Source of the DNA: Kocuria sp.
GTDB lineage: Bacteria; Actinomycetota; Actinomycetes; Actinomycetales; Micrococcaceae
DNA length: 46,571 nt
Direction of reading: 5' to 3'
Assembly: GCF_030530945.1 (NCBI RefSeq)
Contig: NZ_JAUMTZ010000013.1
Location: 3,811-50,381 of the forward strand
The translations under genes were made by a program, and so were the position numbers. The notes beneath the pieces were generated by a model that saw nothing but the letters and a program-made list of their open reading frames with translations, did no database searches and had not been told where the DNA came from. Below, in pieces: positions 26,070 to 33,178 of the stretch (position 1 is its first letter; every line of letters begins with the position of its first letter).

Positions 26070-26693
26070 TCACGCGGCACCCGGGTCACCCTTCGGCGTG
26101 GTAGCCGGCATCCTCTTCTGCAGCCACCAGAACAAGGCGGCGAGCCCGAAGAACAAGATGGACCCGTTGAGCACGGACCCCACCAGGCCGAGCGCGAGCA
26201 GCACGTAGGCGCACACCCGGTAGACCTTGATCGCCCCCGCGTAGCTGCGCGCCTTCTTCGGGCGGCCGGGTGCGGGTTCGGCCTTCACGAACTGGCCCTT
26301 GCTGTTCCGGGCGGGGCCCGCTGACGGCCGGGACGGCGCGGTCTCGGCGCCGGTGGTGCTTCCGGTGAGGAAGTGCTTGGGCTTCGCGAGGTCGAGGGCG
26401 ATCTCGTCGTCCGCGGTGAACTCGCGGATCGTGGCCAGTACCTCCATGCCCTGCAGGTGTGCGTCCATCAGGGGCGCGTAGTCCACGGCCTCGTCGGCGG
26501 GCAGGTAGCCGACGTGGTGGCCCCAGATGTCCACGGCGATTGCGTTCGGGTCGTGGGGGTTCTGGGGCTCCCGGCGCAGGACGGCGAACGAGGGGGTGAT
26601 CCCGGCGTCAGCGACGGCTTCGACGGCGTCCGGACGGAATATGGTGCCGGCCACGAAGGTGACGGCGCCGGTGGGGGCGAGGTAGCTGCTCAT
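26070..26693 (-). CDS. HIRAN-domain membrane protein of the lysogeny module
   Basis: A 207-aa protein. Residues 1-105 form a HIRAN domain, recognisable from AVLRREPQNPHDPNAIAVDIWGHHVGYLPADEA; HIRAN domains bind DNA ends or single-stranded DNA and are found fused to helicases and nucleases. A basic Ser/Pro-rich linker follows, then two hydrophobic segments (VCAYVLLALGLVGSVLNG and ILFFGLAALFWWL). No enzyme domain is present. GAGGAG lies just upstream of ATG 26693. It lies between integrase and the ImmA-like gene, so it is probably expressed in the lysogen; a role in immunity or superinfection exclusion is inference. Confidence 0.7.
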   Translation of the reverse strand: MSSYLAPTGAVTFVAGTIFRPDAVEAVADAGITPSFAVLRREPQNPHDPNAIAVDIWGHHVGYLPADEAVDYAPLMDAHLQGMEVLATIREFTADDEIALDLAKPKHFLTGSTTGAETAPSRPSAGPARNSKGQFVKAEPAPGRPKKARSYAGAIKVYRVCAYVLLALGLVGSVLNGSILFFGLAALFWWLQKRMPATTPKGDPGAA

Positions 26694-26703
26694 GGGGGTC
26701 TCC

Positions 26704-27075
26704 TCAGATGGTGTGGGTTCTCAGGTAGGTCTCAACGACCCAGGGGAGCACGTCGAGCTCGCGGCACCACTCGGCGGTGTCCTCGATCCCGCGGACCCGG
26801 TGAAGGTCCTCGGGGGTGAGGAGCCTGCTGGCGGCGATGCTGTCGCAGCGCTTCTCGCGCTTGGCGTGCCACACGGGGTCGTGGACGGGCGGGTCGTCGT
26901 ACTCGTGGTGGACGATCTCGTGGGCGAGCGTGGAGCGCTTCGCCCGGGCGGTCATGGTGTCGCGGATGACCGCGGTGTGGGTGGTGTGGTGGTAGATCCC
27001 GGCCAGCCCTGGTCCGGGATCGCCCCACACCACACGCAGCCCGAGTTGGGCTGCGTGGGTGTACGGGTCGTACAT
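26704..27075 (-). CDS. ImmA/IrrE-family metallopeptidase
   Basis: A 123-aa zinc peptidase with HEIVHHE (about residues 52-58), the HExxH motif, inside STLAHEIVHHEYDD. ImmA-type proteases cut the phage repressor encoded beside them to trigger induction. The neighbour 9 bp upstream is the XRE repressor, the usual pairing. The C-terminal 45 residues (RLLTPEDLHRVRG...) are the helical part seen in the family. It is shorter than ICEBs1 ImmA but holds the full core. Confidence 0.82.
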   Translation of the reverse strand: MYDPYTHAAQLGLRVVWGDPGPGLAGIYHHTTHTAVIRDTMTARAKRSTLAHEIVHHEYDDPPVHDPVWHAKREKRCDSIAASRLLTPEDLHRVRGIEDTAEWCRELDVLPWVVETYLRTHTI

Positions 27076-27084
27076 GGGGGGGTC

Positions 27085-27492
27085 CTACTCTTCGGGTACG
27101 TCCTCGGTTTCGGTCTTGGCGGCCACGTGCAGGTTCGTGACGTTAGAGGTCTGGTCAGACTCGGAGAAGGCGTCGATGCTCTCGTTGAACTGTTCGGCGC
27201 CGTGTTGCATCCGGCGCAGCACTTCTTCGGCTACCTGCTCGTCCGTGGCCTGCTGCAGGGAGTTCTCGGAGCGGAGCGCCCGGGCCTCGTGGCGGGTGAT
27301 CATGCCGGCGACTTCGAAGAGGTCGAGCATGTCGAGGTCGGTGGCGCGGGCGAGGTCCCTGAGTGTCTCCATGCTGAGTGCTGTTTCGCCGCTGAGCTGG
27401 CGGGAGAGCTTGGAGGGCTGGATGCCGCTGGCCTTGGCGAGCTGCCTCATGGAGAGGCCTGTGGTCTTCGCGAGGTAGGTGCTGATGTCCAT
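27085..27492 (-). CDS. XRE-family prophage repressor
   Basis: A 135-aa protein with an N-terminal helix-turn-helix (LAKTTGLSMRQLAKASGIQPSKLSRQLSGETALSMETL, about 5-45) and an acidic helical C-terminus that could carry dimerisation and the cleavage site for the neighbouring protease. ATG 27492 is used because a perfect 22-bp palindrome lies immediately upstream, at the expected promoter/operator position; an upstream in-frame start would cross it. It is divergent from the Cro-like gene, the classic CI/Cro arrangement. Confidence 0.85.
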   Translation of the reverse strand: MDISTYLAKTTGLSMRQLAKASGIQPSKLSRQLSGETALSMETLRDLARATDLDMLDLFEVAGMITRHEARALRSENSLQQATDEQVAEEVLRRMQHGAEQFNESIDAFSESDQTSNVTNLHVAAKTETEDVPEE

Positions 27493-27498
27493 GCCTCT

Positions 27499-27520
27499 AG
27501 TGTTGCATATTTGCAACACT
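27499..27520. promoter_or_regulatory. repressor operator O1 (perfect palindrome)
   Basis: AGTGTTGCA and TGCAACACT flank TATT, giving a perfect 9-bp inverted repeat 7 bp upstream of the repressor ATG. It is the most AT-rich patch nearby and should overlap the leftward promoter, so the repressor would control itself. Confidence 0.7.
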
Positions 27521-27585
27521 TGCGCCACCTAGTACGCCGTATTCCTAAGCACTCGCGGGCACTTGCGGCACATGTCTGCGTTGAC

Positions 27586-27605
27586 GTGTTGCAATCATGC
27601 GTCAA
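27586..27605. promoter_or_regulatory. repressor operator O2 (imperfect)
   Basis: GTGTTGCA (27586-27593), identical to 8 of the 9 bases of the O1 half-site, is followed after ATCA by TGCGTCAA, which matches the opposite arm at 5 of 8 positions. A second symmetry, TTGACG/CGTCAA (27581-27586 and 27600-27605), overlaps it. The site covers the -35 of the rightward promoter. Confidence 0.5.
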
Positions 27606-27617
27606 GTGTTCTACTAT
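27589..27617 (+). promoter_or_regulatory. rightward early promoter (PR-like)
   Basis: TTGCAA (27589-27594) and TACTAT (27612-27617) are 17 bp apart. The expected start near 27624 gives a short leader with the strong AAAGGAGGTGAGG ribosome site before the Cro-like gene. The -35 lies inside O2. Confidence 0.65.
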
Positions 27618-27645
27618 TGGGACAACACCGAAAGGAGGTGAGGAG

Positions 27646-27870
27646 ATGAACTTCCAGTTCAACCCCGATGTCCTCTGGGACATCAAGCACCAAGAGCGCA
27701 TCGAGACCTGGGGTGAGCTCGCGGCCCGACTCGGCGTCAACGCGGCCACCCTGGAACGGTGGCGTTCCGGCAAGTCCGCGCCGTCGTTCGCGGCGGTGTC
27801 CCGGATGGTCCTGCAGTTCGGGATCCCGTTCCACCGCATGACCCTCCCAGCAGAGGAGGCGGCAGCATGA
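27646..27870 (+). CDS. Cro-like helix-turn-helix protein
   Basis: A 74-aa DNA-binding protein with a helix-turn-helix at about 22-45 (WGELAARLGVNAATLERWRSG). First gene of the rightward early operon, facing the XRE repressor, with the best ribosome site of the prophage (AAAGGAGGTG). By position it is the Cro counterpart. It ends in an ATGA overlap with the next gene. Confidence 0.75.
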   Translation: MNFQFNPDVLWDIKHQERIETWGELAARLGVNAATLERWRSGKSAPSFAAVSRMVLQFGIPFHRMTLPAEEAAA

Positions 27871-28061
27871 TCGCCCCCCTGGACCCGGCGTCCCGGCTCA
27901 CCACAAGCGAGTCCGCCGAGTACCTGGGGGTGCGCCCCCAAACCATGGCGAACTGGCGATCCGCCGGCACCGGGCCCCCGTTCTACAAGATCGGCGCCGC
28001 GGTCCAGTACCGGGTCGCCGACCTGGACACCTGGATCGAAGCCCAGAAGATCGCCGCCTGA
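27867..28061 (+). CDS. excisionase-like MerR/winged-HTH protein
   Basis: A 64-aa protein made of one HTH_17-type domain: LTTSESAEYLGVRPQTMANWRSAG, then PPFYKIGAAVQYRVADLDTWIEAQ. Such single-domain proteins are phage excisionases that bend attachment-site DNA, or small regulators. It overlaps the Cro-like gene by 4 nt. The excisionase role is likely but not proven by the sequence. Confidence 0.7.
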   Translation: MIAPLDPASRLTTSESAEYLGVRPQTMANWRSAGTGPPFYKIGAAVQYRVADLDTWIEAQKIAA

Positions 28062-28113
28062 CCCCCCCCAACCCCCCTGTTGTTCGCGACTCGGGATCTC
28101 GAAGGAGACGACT

Positions 28114-28353
28114 ATGCACTGCCTGTTCGCTGGCGTGGACCGCGCCGACACGAAGAACACCATCCGCGACATGTTCATGGAGAACCTCGCCTACCTCGGT
28201 GTGGAGCTCTCCCGGGCGAAGGCCTCGAAGCTCGCCGACCAGTACAAGCGTGGCCGGCTGGACGAGATGGACCCGGAGCTGATGCGGGTCCTGCAGTACT
28301 CGGACCCCACGGGGGAGACCGCGGTGCGCCACGTCATGGCGGCCGCCGCGTGA
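28114..28353 (+). CDS. hypothetical phage protein
   Basis: A 79-aa mostly helical, charged protein (AKASKLADQYKRGRLDEMDPELMRVLQ). No recognised domain. A GAAGGAGA site precedes the ATG and the end overlaps the next gene by 4 nt. It lies early in the rightward operon. Confidence 0.6.
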   Translation: MHCLFAGVDRADTKNTIRDMFMENLAYLGVELSRAKASKLADQYKRGRLDEMDPELMRVLQYSDPTGETAVRHVMAAAA

Positions 28354-28652
28354 CGGCGATGGTGCTGGAGCAGGCGGAGACGGATGCGCGGGAGCGGTGG
28401 AAGACCGACGCCGCGGACACCGTGGCCGCGCTCGCCGCCGACGGCGGGGCGTTCACGGTGAACGATCTGCGCGCCGCGGGCCTGCCGGAACCACCGCACC
28501 CGAACATGTGGGGCATGGCGCTGCAGTGCGCTGCGCGCCGCGGGGTGATCGAGTACGTCGACCACGTCCGCTCCCCACGACGACAACGCGCCGGCGGGGC
28601 TGTAGCCCGCTGGCGAGGAACCCAAGCCGCTCACCCCGAGCGGCTTTTTTGA
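28350..28652 (+). CDS. hypothetical phage protein, possible winged helix
   Basis: A 100-aa protein beginning at GTG 28350 with a GTGA overlap. The middle (GGAFTVNDLRAAGLPEPPHPNMWGMALQCAARRGVIEYVD) resembles the small winged-helix modules found near phage replication genes. Its last codons are part of a strong intrinsic terminator. Function unknown. Confidence 0.6.
   Translation: MTAMVLEQAETDARERWKTDAADTVAALAADGGAFTVNDLRAAGLPEPPHPNMWGMALQCAARRGVIEYVDHVRSPRRQRAGGAVARWRGTQAAHPERLF
28624..28650 (+). terminator. intrinsic terminator overlapping a gene end
   Basis: AAGCCGCTC (28624-28632) pairs with GAGCGGCTT (28638-28646) around a 5-nt loop and is followed by TTTT. It lies inside the last codons of the preceding gene, and is one of the few T-run terminators of the window. 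Confidence 0.8.
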
Positions 28653-28668
28653 TGCCTGAGGAGGCCTG

Positions 28669-28776
28669 ATGTTGGACCTGTTCCCCGGCCTGGTGGACGT
28701 GCTGATCGTCGCCGGGCTGTGCGTCACCGCGGCGCTGACCTACGCGGCCGTGGTGCTCGTGAGGTCGCTGCAGTGA
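28669..28776 (+). CDS. 35-aa single-helix membrane protein
   Basis: A very small gene with a GAGGAGG site before ATG 28669. The protein is one hydrophobic helix (VDVLIVAGLCVTAALTYAAVVLV) with two charged residues at the ends. The stop overlaps the next GTG. It follows the terminator, so it may start a new message or be read through. Confidence 0.5.
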   Translation: MLDLFPGLVDVLIVAGLCVTAALTYAAVVLVRSLQ

Positions 28777-28952
28777 GCGGCCTGTACCCACCGGGGCCTA
28801 TGGGGGGCTCCGGGATCGACGACTACGACACGGAGGGCACCGCTGACTGTGAGGCGTGTGGGGCGTTCGTCTCCACGACGCTCACCTGGCGGGGCCTGGC
28901 GTACACGTTCACGTGCCCCGAGTGCGGGGCTGACGGAGAAGGGAGCCTGTAA
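28773..28952 (+). CDS. zinc-ribbon small protein
   Basis: A 59-aa protein from GTG 28773. CEACG and CPECG are two Cys-x2-Cys pairs about 24 residues apart, with strands between (FVSTTLTWRGLAYTFTC), a typical zinc ribbon. It overlaps both neighbours. Function unknown. Confidence 0.6.
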   Translation: MSGLYPPGPMGGSGIDDYDTEGTADCEACGAFVSTTLTWRGLAYTFTCPECGADGEGSL

Positions 28953-29098
28953 TGGAGGAGTACTGCAACACCTGTGACGATCTCCGGCCCGTCACGGAGG
29001 CCGAGATCAAGCGGCTTGACCAGGGAGACATCGAGTTCACCTGCCGGGAGTGCAGCACGAAGAACCGGAACATCGACGCCACCAGGTCAAGCGGATGA
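28952..29098 (+). CDS. second small zinc-finger protein
   Basis: A 48-aa protein whose ATG shares a base with the preceding TAA. CNTC and CREC are Cys-x2-Cys pairs about 24 residues apart. It is a tandem partner of the previous zinc-ribbon gene and ends in the start of the exonuclease gene. Function unknown. Confidence 0.55.
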   Translation: MEEYCNTCDDLRPVTEAEIKRLDQGDIEFTCRECSTKNRNIDATRSSG

Positions 29099-29979
29099 TG
29101 CGCGTTGACGTCGTCCCGGACACTCTGGAGTGGGAGGCCGAGCGGCGGCACAGCATCGGCGCGTCCGAGGTGGCCGCAGCGGTGGGGGAGTCGTCCTACG
29201 ACGGCACCCCGCTGAGCGTGTACCTCGACAAGATCGGCGCTGGCCGCAACACGTTCGACCCGATCTTGTCGCTGATCGGCCACGGCGAGGAGCCGATCAT
29301 CGCGGAGTGGGTGGCCCGCTACCACCCCGAGGTCGGCGAGGTGGGGCCGGGGTTCATGGCCCGCCACGAGGACTACCCGTGGTTGCACGCCTCGTTCGAC
29401 CGGGTCGTCCGTGACCCGACCGGGTGCACGGTGCCGCTGCAGCTGAAGACCTCCACGGTGTTCGTACGGCACAAGTGGAACCTCGGCGTGCCGGTGGACT
29501 ACCTGATCCAGGAGGAGATCGAGTGCCTGGTGATGGGAGCCCCATACGCGCTGCTCGCGGTGCACCACACGGGCACCACGGAGTTCGAGCTGTACAAGCT
29601 GCCAGCCCACCCGGAACGGCAAGCGCAGCTCGCGGACGCCACCCGCCGGCTGTGGGAGTGCATCAAGAACCGTACCCCGCCCCCGCCGACGCTCGGGGAT
29701 GACCTGGCCCGCCTGTACCCCGCGAGCGACGGCAAGCAGGTCACCGCGGATGACGACGTCTTGGACACCCTCGACTTCCTCCGGGAGACCGCGGCGCAAC
29801 GCAACGAGGTCGTGCGCGAGTACAAGGCCATGGAGGCCGACGCGAAGTTCCAGCTCGAACAGTTCATGCAGGACGCCACCGAGATCACCGACCCGTACAC
29901 GGGCCGCACGGTGCACACCTGGAAGACCACGAAGAACGGCGACCGACGCCACTACACCCCCAAGGGAGAGAACGCATGA
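29098..29979 (+). CDS. YqaJ-family phage exonuclease
   Basis: A 293-aa PD-(D/E)XK nuclease of the lambda-Exo/YqaJ class, which resects double-stranded DNA ends 5' to 3' for single-strand annealing. The opening RRHSIGASEVAAAVG (18-30), HGEEPIIAEWVA (62-73), Asp101 in ASFDRVV and QLK at 115-117 mark the active site; the residue that is usually Glu in the ExK pair is Gln115. VDYLIQEEIECLVMGAPYALLAV is the typical downstream helix. ATG 29095 is an alternative start. It overlaps the Sak4-like gene by 4 nt, forming an exonuclease-annealase pair. Confidence 0.82.
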   Translation: MRVDVVPDTLEWEAERRHSIGASEVAAAVGESSYDGTPLSVYLDKIGAGRNTFDPILSLIGHGEEPIIAEWVARYHPEVGEVGPGFMARHEDYPWLHASFDRVVRDPTGCTVPLQLKTSTVFVRHKWNLGVPVDYLIQEEIECLVMGAPYALLAVHHTGTTEFELYKLPAHPERQAQLADATRRLWECIKNRTPPPPTLGDDLARLYPASDGKQVTADDDVLDTLDFLRETAAQRNEVVREYKAMEADAKFQLEQFMQDATEITDPYTGRTVHTWKTTKNGDRRHYTPKGENA

Positions 29980-30755
29980 CCATCCAGACCCGCAAGCCCA
30001 CGAGCAAGCCCTCGTGGCCCGTCCTGCTGCTGGCAGGAGCGGAGAAGGCCGGCAAGAGCTACGCATGTGCGCTCGCATCGGCGTCCCCGAAGATCGGACG
30101 CACCCTGTGGGTGTCCGTGGGGGAGACCGACCCGGACCAGTACGGCGCGATCCCCGGCGCGGACTTCGACATCGTCGAGCACGACGGCACGGTCCGCGGG
30201 GTCCTCAACGTCCTAGTGGAGATCGCGTCCCTGCCGCCCCAGGAGACGCCCACCCTGCTCGTGGTGGACTCCATGACCCGCTTGTGGGACATGGTCACCG
30301 ACGACCTGCAGGCGACCGCGAACGCCCGCGCCAAGCGCAACGGCCGGGGCGGTGACCAGGGCATCACCATGGACCTCTGGAACCGCGGCAAGGGCATGTG
30401 GCGGCACATCGTGCAGGCGATCAACGCGCACAACGGCCCGGTGCTCCTCACGGCCCGCTTGGAGCCGGTGACGGTGATGGACGACAAGGGCAAGCCCACC
30501 CCGATCAAGGCCGACAAGATCAAGACGGAGAAGTCCCTGCCCTACGACGTGGACGGGGTGATCCAGATGCCCGAGCGCGGGAAGACGATCATCAGCGGCC
30601 TGCGGTCCGTGGTGATCCAGCTGGACGGTCCGACCGAGTTCCCGAACTTCACCGTGGACAGCCTGTGGTCCTCCCTCGGCCTGGGGGATGCGCAGCACCG
30701 GAGGGTGTCGGAGCCCGCGGCGGCTCAGGACACGGACGAAACCGGCCATGAGTGA
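29976..30755 (+). CDS. Sak4-like RecA-fold recombination ATPase
   Basis: A 259-aa AAA_24/Sak4-type protein, a short RecA-like core used by phages for single-strand annealing with SSB. Walker A GAEKAGKS is at 21-28 and Walker B LLVVDS at 95-100. HNGPVLLTARLEPVTVM and the YDVDGVIQMPERGKTI segment are typical. It pairs with the exonuclease just upstream, and the phage SSB is 2.4 kb downstream. The C-terminal 25 residues are acidic. Confidence 0.78.
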   Translation: MTIQTRKPTSKPSWPVLLLAGAEKAGKSYACALASASPKIGRTLWVSVGETDPDQYGAIPGADFDIVEHDGTVRGVLNVLVEIASLPPQETPTLLVVDSMTRLWDMVTDDLQATANARAKRNGRGGDQGITMDLWNRGKGMWRHIVQAINAHNGPVLLTARLEPVTVMDDKGKPTPIKADKIKTEKSLPYDVDGVIQMPERGKTIISGLRSVVIQLDGPTEFPNFTVDSLWSSLGLGDAQHRRVSEPAAAQDTDETGHE

Positions 30756-30903
30756 CGACGACAAGGTGGTGCCCCTCGAAGAGTACGGGCGCCAGGTGAA
30801 GGCCCATCAGGGCAACTACGAGCTCACGGGGCACTTCATGGCCCTGCTGAGGGCCAACAACCAGGAAGGAGACGACGATGCCGGTGAGCCGACAGACGCG
30901 TGA
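30748..30903 (+). CDS. small acidic hypothetical protein
   Basis: A 51-aa protein, acidic at both ends, overlapping the Sak4-like gene by 8 bp and the HNH gene by 26 bp. No recognised domain. Called on frame, start and tight packing. Confidence 0.5.
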   Translation: MSDDDKVVPLEEYGRQVKAHQGNYELTGHFMALLRANNQEGDDDAGEPTDA

Positions 30904-31234
30904 GCGGGTGTTCGAGCGGGACGGGTACGTGTGCGTGGACTGCGGCACCCCGTACGCGCTCACGGTCCAGCACCGGGCGGGCCGGGGCATGGGCGGGTCG
31001 AAGCACCTGGACCGCATGTCGAACCTCCTGACCATGTGCAACGTCCACAACTGCCTGCTGGAGGAGTCCGCGAAGTACGCGGAGACCGGCCGGGAGCTCG
31101 GGTGGAAGCTGCACCGGAACCGGCTGGTGTCCCCGGCGGACGTGCCGGTGTTCCACCGTCCCTTGCGGGCGTGGTTCTACCTGGAGGACGACGGGTCGAG
31201 GATGCAGGTGGAGGCCCCGGATGAAGCCGCATAG
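30878..31234 (+). CDS. HNH-type zinc nuclease
   Basis: A 118-aa protein. RERVFERDGYVCVDCG with Cys19/Cys22, TVQHRAG with His32, then the RMSNLLTMCNVHN helix with Asn49 and Cys54/His57 give the zinc-held beta-beta-alpha fold. First of three HNH proteins in the prophage. It follows the recombination pair, so processing of replication or recombination intermediates, or homing, are both possible. Confidence 0.75.
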   Translation: MPVSRQTRERVFERDGYVCVDCGTPYALTVQHRAGRGMGGSKHLDRMSNLLTMCNVHNCLLEESAKYAETGRELGWKLHRNRLVSPADVPVFHRPLRAWFYLEDDGSRMQVEAPDEAA

Positions 31235-31349
31235 CAGCTCGTACCCGATGCCGAAGACGGTCCCGCAGAACGGCAAGGACCGCGGCGGGTACTACCAGTA
31301 CCGCGGAGAGAAGAAGTTCCCCCAACCGGGGGAGCGACCGAAGAAGTAG
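31221..31349 (+). CDS. small basic Tyr/Pro/Lys-rich protein
   Basis: A 42-aa protein overlapping the HNH gene by 14 bp. Highly charged, with YYQYRGEKK and no predicted globular core. The stop codon begins a 13-bp hairpin. Function unknown. Confidence 0.45.
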   Translation: MKPHSSSYPMPKTVPQNGKDRGGYYQYRGEKKFPQPGERPKK

Positions 31350-31380
31350 AGCCCCGAACCATGCAGCGGTTCGGGGCTCT
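31348..31380 (+). terminator. 13-bp perfect hairpin
   Basis: AGAGCCCCGAACC (31348-31360) and GGTTCGGGGCTCT (31368-31380) pair perfectly around a 7-nt loop. It begins in the stop codon of the preceding gene and has no T tract. It separates the recombination genes from the replication genes. Confidence 0.6.
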
Positions 31381-31405
31381 CGCATACCAGAACGGAGCAT
31401 ACCAA

Positions 31406-31909
31406 ATGAGCTCAGAAGGAATGGCCTGGGCATTCAAGCAGCACGAGGTCAAGGGCAATGAGCTGTTGACCCTCGTGGTCATCGGGGACGGCGCCACGAC
31501 ATTCGAGGGCGTCGTTCGGGCGACTCACGCGACGACGGGCGAGGCGATGGACTCGCTCTGCTGGTTGGCGGAGAACCGGTACATCTTCGTCCTGCCGGGC
31601 GGCACCTACGAACTCGCGATGCCGCCCGCTCAGGAGCCGGGGCGACCTGAACCGGGCTATAAGCGCCGGCCCGTTTCGACACGTAAGGCGCTCGCAGTGT
31701 TCGACCGTGACCACTACACGTGCCAGCACTGCGGAGCACGGAAGGGACTGACCGTCGACCACATCGTGCCGGTATCCAAGGGCGGGACCAACGACCCCGA
31801 CAACCTGCGGACGCTGTGCGGGCCATGCAACTCCAGCAAGGGCGCACGCGACGAGCCCACCCGATCCCGTGGGGCCGGAAGGAGGGGCCGCTTTGGGGAT
31901 CATCACTAA
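31406..31909 (+). CDS. winged-helix protein fused to an HNH nuclease domain
   Basis: A 167-aa protein. Residues 1-75 (SSEGMAWAFKQHEVKGNELLTLVVIGDGA..., TTGEAMDSLCWLAENRYI) look like the winged helix found at the start of phage replication initiators. Residues 95-150 are a classic HNH: CQHCGARKGL, VDHIVPVSKGGTND, NLRTLCGPCNSSKG. ATG 31406 is chosen because the longer frame enters the hairpin. It overlaps the replication initiator. The fusion could target the nuclease to the origin or mark a homing-type insertion. Confidence 0.75.
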   Translation: MSSEGMAWAFKQHEVKGNELLTLVVIGDGATTFEGVVRATHATTGEAMDSLCWLAENRYIFVLPGGTYELAMPPAQEPGRPEPGYKRRPVSTRKALAVFDRDHYTCQHCGARKGLTVDHIVPVSKGGTNDPDNLRTLCGPCNSSKGARDEPTRSRGAGRRGRFGDHH

Positions 31910-32660
31910 CCACATCGACTTCACCCGTGACTTCACCCAGATCCCGAACACATGGGTGCGAGACAAGCGCCTGTCCCACCGCGCTCGCGGGGTGCTGGCG
32001 GTGATCCTCTCCCACCGTGACGGGTGGGAGACCACGACGCAGTACCTCGTGGAGAACGGGGCTGAGGGCCGTAACGCGATCCGCGCCGCACTGAACGAGC
32101 TCTGCGACATCGGGTACCTGCGCTACGAACCGATCCCCGGTGAAGGCGGGAGGTTGGCCGGGTCCAGGTACGTCACGCAGATCCCGCCGAGCGACCGGGA
32201 ATCACCTCACCGAGAGGCAGAAAACCGGGCGGTCGGTGAACCGGGCGCCCGGGAATCGGCCACAAAGAATACCAACTCAAAGAACACCAGAGAGAAGAAG
32301 ACCAGAGAAGCTTCTTCGTCACCTGCCGGTGACGGCGCCCGCTACTCGGCGGACTTCCTGGCCTGGTGGGAGCACTACCCCCGGAAGCAGGACAAGGGAG
32401 CGGCGTGGCGGGCGTTCCAGAAGATCCGGGACACCCCGGTCGAGGTGCTGATCGCTGGCGCTGACCGGTACGCGGCTGACCCGAACCGGGAGCCCAGGTT
32501 CACGAAGCACGCGGCGACGTGGTTGCGGGCCCGGGCGTGGGAGGACGAAACCCCGCTCCCGGCCCGTGCCCAGAAGCCGGGCTCGCGGGACCGGCTCGCG
32601 CAGATCCAAGCCCTGAAGGGAGGCGCCCCGTGGACCGAGCGGACGTCGTTGACTTCCTGA
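31893..32660 (+). CDS. phage replication initiator (winged-helix, DnaD-like)
   Basis: A 255-aa protein. The N-terminal part (FTQIPNTWVRDKRLSHRARGVLAVILSHRDGWETT, then GRNAIRAALNELCDIGYLR) is the winged-helix of phage replisome organisers. A charged, Asn/Lys/Arg/Thr-rich linker (about 110-145) carries the AT-rich repeats that often serve as the origin. The C-terminal domain (FLAWWEHYPRKQDKGAAWRAFQKIR) is the usual partner-binding helical domain. TTG 31893 has GGAAGGAGGGG upstream and is preferred to ATG 31869, which would extend into low-complexity residues. Confidence 0.75.
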   Translation: MGIITNHIDFTRDFTQIPNTWVRDKRLSHRARGVLAVILSHRDGWETTTQYLVENGAEGRNAIRAALNELCDIGYLRYEPIPGEGGRLAGSRYVTQIPPSDRESPHREAENRAVGEPGARESATKNTNSKNTREKKTREASSSPAGDGARYSADFLAWWEHYPRKQDKGAAWRAFQKIRDTPVEVLIAGADRYAADPNREPRFTKHAATWLRARAWEDETPLPARAQKPGSRDRLAQIQALKGGAPWTERTSLTS

Positions 32661-33136
32661 CGAAGGTCAGCAGCTACGACCGGCGGACGGTGGACGAGAC
32701 GGACATCGCCCCGTGGATGGAGTTCTTCGGCGCGAACGAGTGGATCACCCGCCCGCTCGCGTTGGAGGCGGTGCGCCGGCACTTCGACTCCTCGACGGAG
32801 TGGTTGAAGCCCGCGCACGTGAAGCAGCAGGCGCGCATGGCGAAGGACTCGCTGGAGCGGGACGCGGCGAAAGCGTCTGCTCTGGCCCCGGGGCGACGGG
32901 TGGAGAACCCGCTGTCGTTCCGGCGTCGTGACCCGGGCCGGTGGGATGCGCTGTTCGAGGAAGGCCGGGTGGAAGGCGCGGTGGAGTGCGCTCGCCGCCG
33001 GGCTGACCTGGATGGTGTGCCGCGGGCGGTGGCGGAGTCGTGGGCTCGTGAATGGATCACGGCCCGCATCAACGCGGAGGCACGTGGTGTGCCTGATGCG
33101 GTACCGGGGGTCATGCCGTGGCCCCCTGAACAGTGA
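32630..33136 (+). CDS. possible helicase loader/replication protein
   Basis: A 168-aa protein from GTG 32630 with a GAAGGGAGG site. The first 65 residues (VVDFLTKVSSYDRRTVDETDIAPWMEFFG..., TRPLALEAVRRHFDSSTEWLKPAHVKQQ) match a helical module that actinophages encode directly after the replication initiator. No ATPase motif is present, so it would be a small loader or adaptor rather than a DnaC-type protein. Assigned by position and pattern. Confidence 0.6.
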   Translation: MDRADVVDFLTKVSSYDRRTVDETDIAPWMEFFGANEWITRPLALEAVRRHFDSSTEWLKPAHVKQQARMAKDSLERDAAKASALAPGRRVENPLSFRRRDPGRWDALFEEGRVEGAVECARRRADLDGVPRAVAESWAREWITARINAEARGVPDAVPGVMPWPPEQ

Positions 33137-33157
33137 GCACCCTGCGGGGTGCTCTTT
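33135..33157 (+). terminator. hairpin before ssb
   Basis: GAGCACCC (33135-33142) pairs with GGGTGCTC (33147-33154) around TGCG and is followed by TTT. It overlaps the last base pairs of the preceding stop and lies 25 bp before the ssb start. Confidence 0.6.
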
Positions 33158-33178
33158 CTCGTTGGAAGGACGAAACAC

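Noticed and set aside
28773..29098. One frameshifted zinc-finger gene instead of two
   Set aside because: Each frame has its own start, stop and two Cys-x2-Cys pairs, and the overlap style matches the rest of the operon, so two tandem genes are more likely.
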